The notes under the pieces are model-generated. The model ran no database searches. It worked only from the letters and a program-made list of their open reading frames with translations, and was not told where the DNA came from. From Platanthera guangdongensis (taxonomy: Eukaryota > Streptophyta > Magnoliopsida > Asparagales > Orchidaceae): 64,000 nt of DNA. The position numbers were made by a program, and so were the translations under genes. The stretch covers positions 66,089,259 to 66,153,258 of the forward strand of contig CM077162.1 of assembly GCA_039583875.1 (NCBI GenBank). The letters run 5' to 3'. This document shows positions 9,702 to 19,061 of this stretch, piece by piece; position 1 is the stretch's first letter, and each line of letters begins with the position of its first letter.

Positions 9702-12061
9702 CTGCAACGACAAATATTTTTAATCATTTTCCCCAAAAATTGGACGGCTTTTCAATAACATGAGGATAGTCTAATTTACCACAGATTCATTTTATCCCTC
9801 AATTGAAACCATAGTGATCTTCAAAAAAAATTTCCAGTACTCCATAAACTCTTACTCAAATGCAGGAAACGAATCTTGCCTCTTATGCTTATTCCATTGT
9901 CCAAGAATGGATCCGACCTTTGGATGGTAAACTGAGCTTTGTTGGATCACTAAATTTTTGCACGGCGTCACAGTTTGAGGCTCCAACGTTTGACGTTAAT
10001 AGAACTTGCTGCTGCATTTGTTTCTTTCTAATATTTGTATCCATAATATATCATATAGGAATGAACCTGCATTTTTGTAATTGAATTTAGATGCTTGTAA
10101 AAAAAATAGAAATGCTTTCAACATTTGCCAAACGGAAACTCATTAGGTAAAATAAACTGTTTCAAACTATCCCCACTATAGTGGGATAAAGGCTTGGGTG
10201 TTATTGTTGTTGAACTATTTCAAACTATCATTAGCAAGAAAAACTTATCATAAAAGAAACTAAATGTCAATTTAATGTTAGGAATGAAGTAATCACTTCA
10301 AAAAAGCATTAGACCAACCATCAATGACAGCTCTATATTGCCTTCCCTCCCCCCACCTGTTGTTTCTCCCAACTTAAACAAGCCTTCCGTCATCATCTTC
10401 CCTTAATCACAACACTCCCACGTTCCTCTCTCCACCAAAATCTCAAAAATCTCTAAATCCTAAAGCCCTAGAATTCCCCACATTTCATCTCCCAACCAAC
10501 CACACGTACCATTCACATTGCACTACAGCCACCCCAAACCTCCCAAAACATCCACCCGCTGGATTCATATAGAAATACTGCATCCGTCGGTCACTTATGG
10601 ATTCATCCTGCATCACATAATTCCTAAAATTTTCAAACTTAGGGAATTAAACAAATGGATACTTTCAATTATTTTCTAAAGACAGAACAAAAAATAAATG
10701 TAATATTAACTGACATCTCAAAGGAGAATAACTTTTCAAATCTAAAATTTAATAGACTCATAAGTCATAAGAACAAAAGGAACGCAAACTAGATGGAACA
10801 ATAGAAGAAGGCATAAGGCTGATGATACATGCATGCCAAAGGTTACTCGCCATGTTCAGGATATGCAAAACCACCAAATCAGACAGAATGTGTAAATGAT
10901 TAAGCTGGATAAGTAAAAAAGGAATAGCTTGGGGTACAAAAGGTGAAATTAAATAAGGATAATATTATTTTAGCAGAAATATGCTTCGAGAATAATTATA
11001 ACATCTTTACAAACCATGTAATAAAGTTTTGAAAATCATTACTTGTGTCTAATTGGCATGCTGGAAGAAATGTATCCAGAATATAGTAGCAGCAGATAAT
11101 CAAAGTGAAATCTACATGTTCTTTCCTAACATAATTCTTCATATCATGATTGCTTCCTGAAATATCTCTTCACGGCCATATCTGAACATAAAATATCAAT
11201 ACTCCTCAGCTGCATTTTGCTATTGAACATATGAAATGGAAGTAAAGCAGGGCCATCATTACTTACATCTTCATTAAATTCTAAAAAACATGTGAGTAAT
11301 CTTCTCCTCTGTCAAGGGTAAAGCCTTGTATGCCACCTGTGCAGTACCTCTTGATTTGATTCATAAAATCCCCATTTTCTTACTTCAGCAATGGACTATT
11401 CTCATAACATGCTTCTAAGAACAATAGTGATGATAAGTTTTGTAACATGCCAACATCCTAAGATTAGAGTGGTAATAGAAAATAACTTGCACGAAGCCTC
11501 TTGTTACAAAAGTAGCATGGAGAATCCAAATTGTAGAGGAGATCAAAAGTACGCCTATGAAAAATGTGCAAAGATGATAAAAAATAAACCAGGCAACAAA
11601 ATATGTGATATTAAACGACAAGACGTGTGTGTGTGGGGGGGGGAATCAATCTCGTAGTTTGAAAAAAAAATTGGTAACAGATTAGAACATCAAGAGCTAA
11701 AAAGTGCATGCATTGATTTGAAACCAGTAAGTTCAATAGCTCAGAAGTAATCATTCAATACGTTCCGACAAAGGAAATAGTGCATTAAGAGTTCAGGAGA
11801 ATGGTGCGCAAGATCATAAAAATTCTAAGAAAAAGTGCAGGCAACTTCAAATTGTTCTCAGATCTTGCTGCTGAATTACATCTACAACTTGCTTGCTTTT
11901 GTTTAGTCTATGTTTTCTTCAACATAACAAGACAATCTGAATTAATAATCAGGTGCATACAGAATCAAAATCACCATCTTGATCCTGGTATATCATCTTA
12001 AAATATTTGAAGAGATTGAAAACATAGGGATTTAGAATATATCATCTTTGAGCAAACTTAC
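9702..12061. other. CACTA interior, no recognised gene
   Basis: AT-rich sequence with scattered short ORFs that have no recognisable motif. A pyrimidine-rich block at about 10330-10560, with many short CCC/TCT tracts, looks like a plant 5' untranslated leader but has no supporting coding sequence. The downstream LRR exons expected after 12062 were searched for by eye and not found. Confidence 0.5.
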
Positions 12062-12555
12062 ATAGTTTGAAGGTGTCTTAGGTTTCCCACGCTGGCAGAT
12101 AGAGTGCCTGAGAAGCCATTATTGGCCATTTCCCTGCCATAACACGGAATTAAAAAGCAAACAATGTTGTATTCAAATGATACTACACTCTAAGCTAACC
12201 GATTATTAGGGCAGACGAAGGATGAAGAAATACAGAGAGATGAGGAGGCCATTGGGTGAGCAGAAAACCATTGTCCAGGTGCCACGGAATTGATGTCCCA
12301 TCCACCCATCACCCCCGTCTCAACCCTAATCTCCTTCTTGATCGACATCAGCGCCACCACTGCAATCCAAACCCCAATCGGGCTTCGATTATTTCAACAG
12401 GAAAAGAAATCCAAAACAGAAGGCCATGATTAGTGTTTAATAGGAGCAGAACCTTCGTTGTTGACGCCGCTGGGAGAGAGTGGGGGTCGGTCGAATGCGC
12501 GAGATACGCAAATGAGAAGAAAATCTCGGCCAAGAGAAGGAGAAGCGCAAGCCAT
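12062..12555 (-). pseudogene. Captured LRR receptor-like kinase fragment, exons 1-3
   Basis: Three - strand exons can be read. Exon 1, 12555-12453, starts ATG and ends 'PPLSPSGVNNE' at donor GTTCTG. Exon 2, 12359-12234, follows acceptor 'ggattgcag', reads 'VALMSIKKEIRVETGVMGG' and 'WDINSV', then in a shifted frame 'TMVFCSPNGLLIS', ending at donor GTATTT. Exon 3, 12133-12062, is exactly 72 bases (one LRR) between acceptor 'atggcag' and donor GTAAGT and reads 'MANNGFSGTLSASVGNLRHL'. This matches the N-terminal LRRNT region and first LRR of class II LRR receptor kinases (NIK/SERK-like; close in wording to Arabidopsis At5g45780). The exon phases agree. A deletion of about 7 bases after 'INSV' breaks the frame. 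The other LRRs, membrane segment and kinase are absent. Confidence 0.8.
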
Positions 12556-12774
12556 GGATCCATGGCTGGATCCATTTAAGAGGTTTCCTCTTCGACTGGT
12601 ACAGGCCGCGGCTTGCAGATATGAGGATCGATGTCCGGCAGTACGAATCCACCATTGTCGTTGAATCTTTTTTAAAAAAATTGCACGAACAATTAATTTG
12701 TGGGTTCTTCGTATCTCTCCCGCCCTAACCTCGAAAGTTTTTCCAAGGAATTAAAAAGTAAAACAGCGAGCAAG

Positions 12775-12885
12775 TGATCGGGAGTGGAGGGGTGCCAGTG
12801 AGAGGGGCTGCGGCGTGGAGTCGCGAGTGGGAGGGGCTGCTGCATGGAGTCGAAGGGGAGGGGCTGCGGCGTGGAGTGATGGTTA
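12775..12885. repeat. Short GC-rich tandem repeat in the CACTA element
   Basis: About three copies of a ~30-base unit built on 'gggaggggctgcggcgtgga' with small changes. The ORF it gives on the - strand (12725-12961) is low complexity and not taken as a gene. Confidence 0.6.
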
Positions 12886-12949
12886 GGGTTGAGATGTCGA
12901 TGAAAGAGTTTGGAGGGTAAATAAATGCATGAGTTTTGATTGATTTGTG

Positions 12950-13115
12950 GGTTTTAGCCATGAATATTATTTTTCATGGCTAATATATCTGTATTAGCCA
13001 CACTATTTATATCCCTGGCTATAAAATAACTTTTAACCACGGTTTTTGCAATCGTGGGTAATATCAATGTATTAGCCACGATTTTTAGTCCCTGGCCAAA
13101 AAAAGTGTAGCCAAT
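12950..13115. repeat. CACTA right subterminal repeats
   Basis: Several copies of 'tagccac', 'ccctggctat', 'aaccacggtt' and their inverses mirror the left subterminal block and support the element boundaries. Confidence 0.8.
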
Positions 13116-13120
13116 ACTCA

Positions 13121-13134
13121 CTTTTCTAGTAGTG
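13121..13134 (-). repeat. CACTA right terminal inverted repeat
   Basis: CTTTTCTAGTAGTG, the inverse of the left terminus over 13 of 14 positions, followed by the CAT target duplication. Confidence 0.93.
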
Positions 13135-14096
13135 CATGTTCACACTCTTCTAATAGTAAAGAACATGATTCAGACATTGAAGCAAAGTTTAACTCCCTTA
13201 TCAACAGATATGGGAAGTTACTAAAGGCCTTGATTGCAAGCAGACAGCTTGCTAAGGATCAGGCCAGATAATTAGAATCCTTTAGAGGAGTATCTTCTCA
13301 GTTGATAAGTGTCAACACAAAGTTGGACCTACAAAAACTCAAACTTATAGAATTAACAAAAAAGATAGATAACCAGACAGAGGTGATAATAGAACAGGTC
13401 AAAACTATCAAAGACCTGGAAGCAAAGCTTGCTCAGGAAAGACAGCTCCTGACTCAATTCTCAAAACTTAAGTCAGTGCTACCTATCATAGATACCTTTT
13501 CTGCACCATTTAGAAGTGGTGTAGGGTATGGTAAGAATAAAAAGTGTAATAAGAAGTATGTACACAAGGGTAAAACTCTAAGTGGTCCAGATAAGCAACA
13601 AGTCAAGTATCTGCCTTCTAACAGATGCTTGAGATCATGTGTTCCTGGACACATGATATATGTGTTCTCTACCAGTAAGGTTAATAAAGAGCCTTGCTGG
13701 AAGGATCAAATATCAAATGGCAATATAGGCCAAGAGCCACCATAAAAGGTGATCAATCCAAGAAGCCAAGGAATTCTTGGAGTTGATGCCAGTGTATCTC
13801 ACCTAAATCTGAAAGGTAAGGGTGTGAATTTTGCACCTCTACCTTGGAAATTGGATGGCAATTTCGTATTGCACAAAAGAACAACTTCAAATGTGCAACC
13901 AAAGAAAAGATACAACATATATGAGTGTTGGTGTTGCGGGAAGGTTGGGAATTTTGCCCTAGATTGTTGGTATAATCCAACAGCTCCTTCATATAAGTTT
14001 CAACCTGCTTTATTTAGAAAGAGTGCTATGTTTCACACATCAAAGCCTAACAGGAATCAATGCCCCAAAAGTTGTTGGGTGCCTAAGGTGAACTAA
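13135..14096 (+). pseudogene. SIRE-B gag, 3' part
   Basis: Resumes gag after the CACTA element. 13302-13745 holds a Leu/Lys/Glu-rich helical stretch ('LIELTKKIDNQTEVIIEQVK') that looks like a coiled coil, as in SIRE-C gag. 13749-14096 holds a second zinc-knuckle-like box, 'CWCCGKVGNFALDC', in which the His of CX2CX4HX4C is replaced by Asn. SIRE-C keeps His at that place. Gag ends 'SCWVPKVN' at stop 14094-14096. Having two knuckles is a shared trait of the SIRE copies here. Confidence 0.8.
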
Positions 14097-14307
14097 GTTT
14101 TTGTTTGCAAGTGGAGCCAAGTACCACTAATAGGCCAGTATGGTAGTTGGATAGTGGGTGTTCCAGGCATATGACTGGGTCAAGGAGTTTACTAAGAGAT
14201 TTCACTCCAGTTAAGAATGGACCAAAAGTCGTCTTTGGAGGGTCATAGAAAGGACTCGCCAAGGGATATGGTAACATTTCTAATGGCCTAATTACCATCA
14301 CTAAAGT
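14097..14307 (+). pseudogene. SIRE-B pol, protease start
   Basis: The pol frame opens around 14087, one frame back from gag. It reads a protease region with '[11 protein letters not shown]', the DSG active-site box of copia aspartic protease, after a stop at the position of a conserved Tyr/Trp. It continues through 'GNISNGLITITKV', where the Tekay element interrupts it (AAAGT at 14303-14307). The rest resumes at 36032. Confidence 0.75.
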
Positions 14308-16324
14308 TGTAATGCGCCAAAACTCGTATATGAATGGGTAGTGTTTTTGAGAGCTTTGGAGCCATTATGGGTTCACACGGCATGTGACACGGGTGTATCC
14401 AGAGCCGTGTCTTTTTCTATAATTGGCTAAGTTTTATCGAGCAGTGAACACGACCTCGAACACAGGCATGTCCAGGTCGGACACGGGCATGTCCAAAGCC
14501 GTGTCCTGCTCTGTGTTTGTTGGCCTGTGTCGAGTGAGCAACACGCACTAGGACACAGGCGTGTCCAGGTTGGACACGAGAGGGTCCAAATCCGTGTCCT
14601 GTTCGGGCGTGATGGTTTTTGTGTCGATTGAGGCACACGGCCTATGACACGGGCGTGTCCAGGTTTGACACGGGCGTGTCTAGAGTTGACACGGGCGTGT
14701 CTGAAGTTGTATCTTGATTCGGAGATTGACAAAATCTCGTACGAAAGTGAGACACGACTTGTGACACGGGCGTGTAACAGGCCATATGCTGCCCCAGGAA
14801 GACGATTTTAATGGTAAATCGGGGCCTTTCGTTTTATTTAAGAGTGATCTGGCGGCCTAGAATTTTTCATGTTGGTATATAGCCAGGAAATGAGGGTTTA
14901 GGCCTCATTCCATTTGGCCATTTCTCTTTCTAAGAGGTAGAGAGAGGAGAGCAAGGGGAGAAGGAGAAGGAGGAGATCCTTCCATTGTTGGAGCTTCGGA
15001 GCCCCAAATTGCAAGCCGAGCCCAGATCCGCGGAGGCGAGTCTGTTGCGGTGCTTTTCATCTGACTAGATTTCCATGGCGCCGAAGCGAACATCTAGGGT
15101 AATGATTCTCTACTTGGACATATAAAGTCCTCTTCCTTTTTGCATAGTAATCTCTCTCCCGCGAGGGGGCGGTGAGTGTGAGGTATTCCTTTGGGTAGAT
15201 ATGTTTTATCCCCGTAGTTTTGCATATAGAGTCCGGAATCAAAGTACAGACGTAGGCATGGTGTGTGAAGCCTATCCAGACATGTTGGTCAAGATCGGTG
15301 ATGTTTTCATTATGCATATATTGCCGGAGAAGTCTCTGTGTCGTTTGTTTTTCGGGTTTTCTACGTGGTAGATTGCAACAGGGAGCCTTGGGGACTAAAT
15401 CCAAGGTGCACCTGGAAAACTGGGCAGATGCGTTGTTCTGCCATCTTGGTGGCCTGGGAGCCAACTTGTACATAATTGGGTTATGTAAAATTGTATGATG
15501 GATTTGGGACTCGGGGAAACTTGACCCGCGCCTATGACTTAAATTGACGTGGCGGTGTGAGCAACGGGTTGAGTGGAACCGTACCCGCTCTATGTAGTTT
15601 AGTTAAAGAGATCTAAGGTACGTGGCACTTACTGTTGGCATAGAGGGCGAGTCTTAGGCTTCGGCCAGAAAGAATAAAATGCTCATGATATTGTCGTCCT
15701 AGGGGAGGTGGTGGACCGGGTTCACCGAGAATGTGCCCTACGCCTGTGGTGAAGTGCGCTTAAATTGTACTTTCATTATCATGTTTGATTATACTAATGA
15801 AATGCAGGGAAGGAGCACCGCCGCCCCGATTAAGGGGCGGGGTCGTTACATTTTGGTCAGCTTTAGCTGACAATTGCCTTATTTTGTCACCGTGCGATGG
15901 ATTGTTCTTATGCAAAAATGGGTGAGCCTAGTGGAAAGTAACGGGCTAAAGCCCTTGATGCTGCGCCGGAACTTGAAGGCCAAAGTGAAATGTTTACTTT
16001 ATTTTGTTCATGTGTGGTCGGCCTGCGTGCCGAAGTATGGAAAACATGTATTATTCAAGTAAACACTTGTAAGGCCCTAAGGCCAAGACTTTAATGTATT
16101 TTACTGTCATTCCTACTTTGGGTTTTGTGGACATTCATGCTTTGGCATTTTGGGTTCTTATAACTATTTTAAAAGCTTTCGCTAGAATGCTTTAAGTTAG
16201 GATGTGTTTTCCTATGTTGTTCATTTGGTATTCTTATGTAACTCCACTAACTGTCTGTGGAATATGTCATGGGACCCCGGCCGGACCTTTTGTTATTTTC
16301 CATGTGGAGGATGGGGGTGTTACA
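14308..16324 (+). repeat. Tekay 5' LTR
   Basis: 2017 bp, beginning TGTAATGCGCC and ending GGGTGTTACA, followed three bases later by the primer-binding site. The first 500 bases hold a GACACGGGCGTGTC dyad cluster. The later part has the 'ggctaaagccc' and 'cggcctgcgtgccg' blocks shared with 1-1193 and 50415-50910. ORFs on either strand here (e.g. 14427-14732, 15057-15473) are not conserved in the 3' LTR and are not genes. Confidence 0.9.
14385..14785. repeat. Dyad cluster GACACGGGCGTGTC in the Tekay LTR
   Basis: Exact copies start at 14646, 14667 and 14688, i.e. every 21 bases. Degenerate copies (gacacgggcatgtcc, gacacaggcgtgtcc, ccgtgtcc) surround them. The 3' LTR keeps the same 21-base spacing at 34321, 34342 and 34363. 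The half-site GACAC/GTGTC is the one that builds the SIRE-C palindromes, here in the everted order. Confidence 0.8.
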
Positions 16325-16327
16325 ATT

Positions 16328-16337
16328 TGGTATCAGA
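16328..16337 (+). other. Tekay primer-binding site
   Basis: TGGTATCAGA, complementary to the 3' end of initiator-methionine tRNA, three bases inside the 5' LTR. Standard for chromoviruses. Confidence 0.85.
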
Positions 16338-16611
16338 CTAAGGCATCGATCTTGCTTATTTGAATTCGTGGGCGAATTATTTTAAGGGGTGGTGAGCACA
16401 TGTATGTGTGTCATCGTTATAACATGAAAAGAAACCTTGAATGTCCACTTAGGAATGAAAATACACATGTTTGAGGAACCTGCGTGTTCATATAATTGCT
16501 TTTTATAATTTTGTTTGGTTGCTTAATGGTGTGTTATACGACTATAGGTGACCAGGAGTGGCGCAGGGTAGTCAGAACGCCCACTTTCTGAGGCAAGTAG
16601 TGCACCCAATG

Positions 16612-16860
16612 ACATGCCTGCAACCCCTCCTTCGACAGAAACAATAAGACTTATGGCTGAGGCGGTGTTTGAAATGCTAAATGCCTAGCCAGGAAGGCAA
16701 GTGCAGTGTCCTGCACCTACAGGGGAGCAGGTACCACTTCGAGCAGCAGAACCTAGGATGGTGGAACAAGTGTTAGTAGAGCCTTTACTACCAAGAAGAG
16801 TAATAGAGAAGCAGCTCAAACATGTAATGAGCTTTAACCCTCCGTTGTTTTGGGAGACTA
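16612..16860 (+). pseudogene. Tekay gag, 5' part
   Basis: Opens at ATG 16612 ('MPATPPSTETIRLMAEAVFE'). A TAG at 16687-16689 interrupts it, and reading continues to 'SFNPPLFWET', the conserved start of the gypsy gag capsid region. SIRE-C interrupts it here. On the far side, at 29599, the frame goes on directly with 'AEDWLPRLKRVLTATKMEEW'. The leader 16338-16611 holds nothing I recognise. Confidence 0.75.
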
Positions 16861-17139
16861 TGAAAGAACTAGTGCCTAAACACCTAGAGGGGGGTGAATA
16901 GATGCACTTAATCTTTTTAAACTTTGATGGAAGAAACACATAATTATATGCAATTCTTCACAGCAATATAGCAGCAATACAGTACATACACCACAACAAT
17001 CACAGAATAAAGCACACACAGAGAACACACAGATTTTATAGTGGTTCCCCAAGGTCTGGGTACATCCACTTTCCCCCTTCGCCTATCTAGTAGTGTATTA
17101 GATTCGGCGAAACTTCTCCACTACTCCTCAGATCCTCAG

Positions 17140-17345
17140 ATCTTACAGCTCAGAACCCCAAACAGGTTCCTATAACTCAGAGTGATCCCACTCCTACAAC
17201 TCAGGCACACATCCCTACCACTCAGTATTCACAAAGACCTACACTCAGCCTTCAACAAGGCCTACACTCAGCCCTCAACAAGGCCTACACTCAGAGAAAT
17301 GAATCTCCTACACTCAGGCAAATAGACCCTACCACTCAGCCTTTA
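17140..17345 (-). repeat. CTGAGTTGTAGG module array in the SIRE-C LTR
   Basis: On the + strand 'ctacaactcag', 'cctacactcag' and 'ctaccactcag' recur about ten times at roughly 20-30 base spacing. The same module occurs in the 5' LTR (27950-28170), in the SIRE-A LTR (3800-3910) and in the SIRE-B LTR remnant (6570-6770), always downstream of the palindrome cluster in element orientation. Confidence 0.75.
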
Positions 17346-17899
17346 TAATTTCAGGCTTACAACTCAGATCCCTTAGGATCCTACAAGAAATTAAAATTAC
17401 AAAGTATATAACCACAACTCAGAATGAGAGAGAAGAGTTGAATGGTTTCTTGATGAGTTCTTGGAAGAACTTTGCTGAGATCAACCTCCCTTGGCTTTCT
17501 TCAAAGCTTCTTGAATTAGAACACAGTAGGGTTGAAACTCTATGCAGATGATCTTCAATCACTGTTGACTTAAGAATCAGATCTCAATCTGAAACTTTCT
17601 TCAAAGCCTGGTTCAACAGCTGTCTACTTAGAAGGAGCTCTCTCTCTCCAACTTCTTAGATCTTCACTTGAAGGTCTTCTTTTAGTGTTGTTAGATCTTC
17701 AATGATAGCTTCACTCGATCTGTCGATTTCATCCTTCTGTTGAAGGAGTTAGCCTTTATATAGGCTTTCTTCATGGTGACCGGCTGAACTGGTTTCTAAC
17801 AACTTTCTGACAGCTCTGACAGTTGCAATAGACCGGCTGGAATGGCAGCTGTCAAGTCATCCAGTCACTTCTTGAATTTTCTGTAACTGTCTGAAAGTG

Positions 17900-18650
17900 T
17901 CGAGACAGTCAGTCTTTAAGTGTCGACAGTGATAGACTAAGTGTCGACACAAGTAGACTAAGTGTCGACACTAGCCTTGTTAGTGTTGACACAACTCCTT
18001 GTGTTGTTGTATCTGTATCTCGACACAGCTTCTTCTGAATGTGTCAACACTGATTCTGTGTGTCGACACAAGCCTTCTGTTGAATGTGTCGACACTGATT
18101 GAAGGTGTCGACACAAGTACTTCTTCAATACTTTATCTGATTTCTGCTGAGTGTCGACACAACTCCTTTGTGTTGACACTAGCCTTCTTGTGTTGAACTT
18201 TGTTGAGTGTCCACACATCTCCTTTGTGTCAACACATGCTTCATGTCTTGAAACTTTGCTGAGTGTCGACACAGCTCCTAGTGTCGACACATTCTTCATG
18301 TGTTGAGACTTTTGATGAGTGTCGACACAGCCTCCTAGTGTCGACACTTGTACTTGAACTTTGTTGATGTTTGCTGAGTGTCGACACAGCCTCCTAGTGT
18401 CGACACCTTTGATGTCGACAAAGTTCCTCTGGGTGTCGACACCGCTTCTAAGTGTCGACACTGATTCTTTAGACATTTCTTCATTGTGTGTCGACACTGC
18501 CTGTATGTGTCGACACTTTCCTTCTGGTGTCGACTCTGCCTTCCTGGTGTCGACACAATTACTCAAAGTGTCGACACAGCTTCTTTGGATGTCGACACAA
18601 GTCTTCTTAAGTGTCGAAACTTTTCTTCTATGTGTCGACACATGGACTTA
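17900..18650. repeat. GTGTCGACAC palindrome cluster in the SIRE-C 3' LTR
   Basis: By hand I count about 22 exact copies of TGTCGACA, most of them the full GTGTCGACAC, plus degenerate copies. They come partly in pairs 18-19 bases apart, for example at 18263/18281, 18319/18338, 18378/18397 and 18433/18452. Spacing is irregular overall and the intervening bases are not unique spacers, so this is not a CRISPR array. It lies in the promoter-proximal half of the LTR in element orientation. Confidence 0.9.
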
Positions 18651-18786
18651 GAAACTTTTAAGCTTTCCCTGCAATTACTTAACATGCACACATCAACTCA
18701 AAACACATCAAATACACCATGATGTATATCATTGAGTAGGGTGAGGCTTCTTCAAATCTGGTACATTTAATCCAATGTACCCAACA

Positions 18787-19061
18787 ATCTCCCCCTATTT
18801 GGAGAAGTCATAACCCTTAGTCAATGATATACACCATACATAACAAATTCACAGTATGATGTAAAACAATATTAAATGACAGGGTAAGTACATAAACATG
18901 TATAAACAAAACATGTATACACAAATATCTCACAACAGTAATGTAATAGATTTAACACATATCACATTGTTCTAACAACTTCAACATTTTCATTATTCAA
19001 AAGTTTACAGAAAGTTGAATGCAACTGATTACACATAGTAAACTTAAGAAAAATTTCTATC
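18787..19061 (-). other. SIRE-C 3' untranslated region and polypurine tract
   Basis: Next to the 3' LTR, the - strand reads AAATAGGGGGAGAT (18787-18800), a polypurine tract. The rest is AT-rich and noncoding, following the end of the extra ORF. Confidence 0.75.

Larger units (their letters stand above)
8467..13134. mobile_element. Non-autonomous CACTA (En/Spm) transposon carrying gene fragments
   Basis: The ends are CACTACTAGAAAAC at the left and its inverse CTTTTCTAGTAGTG at the right. They are flanked by a 3-bp direct repeat, CAT (8464-8466 and 13135-13137), as expected for CACTA elements. Subterminal copies of a 'tagccacgg'-like motif lie at both ends. No transposase ORF is present in 4668 bp, so movement would need an autonomous relative. 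The middle holds - strand exon-like pieces: a receptor-kinase fragment (12062-12555) and a two-exon piece of unknown origin (9336-9701). It sits in SIRE-B gag, whose reading resumes on the far side. Confidence 0.93.
16861..18786 (-). repeat. SIRE-C 3' LTR
   Basis: 1926 bp; in element orientation it starts TGTTGGGTACATTGG and ends AGTTCTTTCA. It contains a GTGTCGACAC cluster (17900-18650) in the first half and a 'ctgagttgtaggag' module array (17140-17345) in the second. The long periodic frames here (17958-18641 and overlapping ones) arise from the repeats. Confidence 0.93.

Noticed and set aside
14417..14732. Frames rich in His-Ala-Arg-Val in the Tekay LTR (also 34131-34455)
   Set aside because: Products of the GACACGGGCGTGTC repeats; not conserved between the two LTRs.
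17900..18650. Resemblance to a CRISPR array
   Set aside because: The repeat is a 10-base palindrome at irregular spacing with similar, not unique, intervening bases, inside a plant retrotransposon LTR.
17958..18651. Long frames on both strands rich in Val-Asp-Thr, Cys-Arg-His and Ser-Thr-Leu (also 28769-29462)
   Set aside because: They are translations of the GTGTCGACAC array inside SIRE-C LTRs; periodic, open in several frames at once, and without start context or conserved ends.
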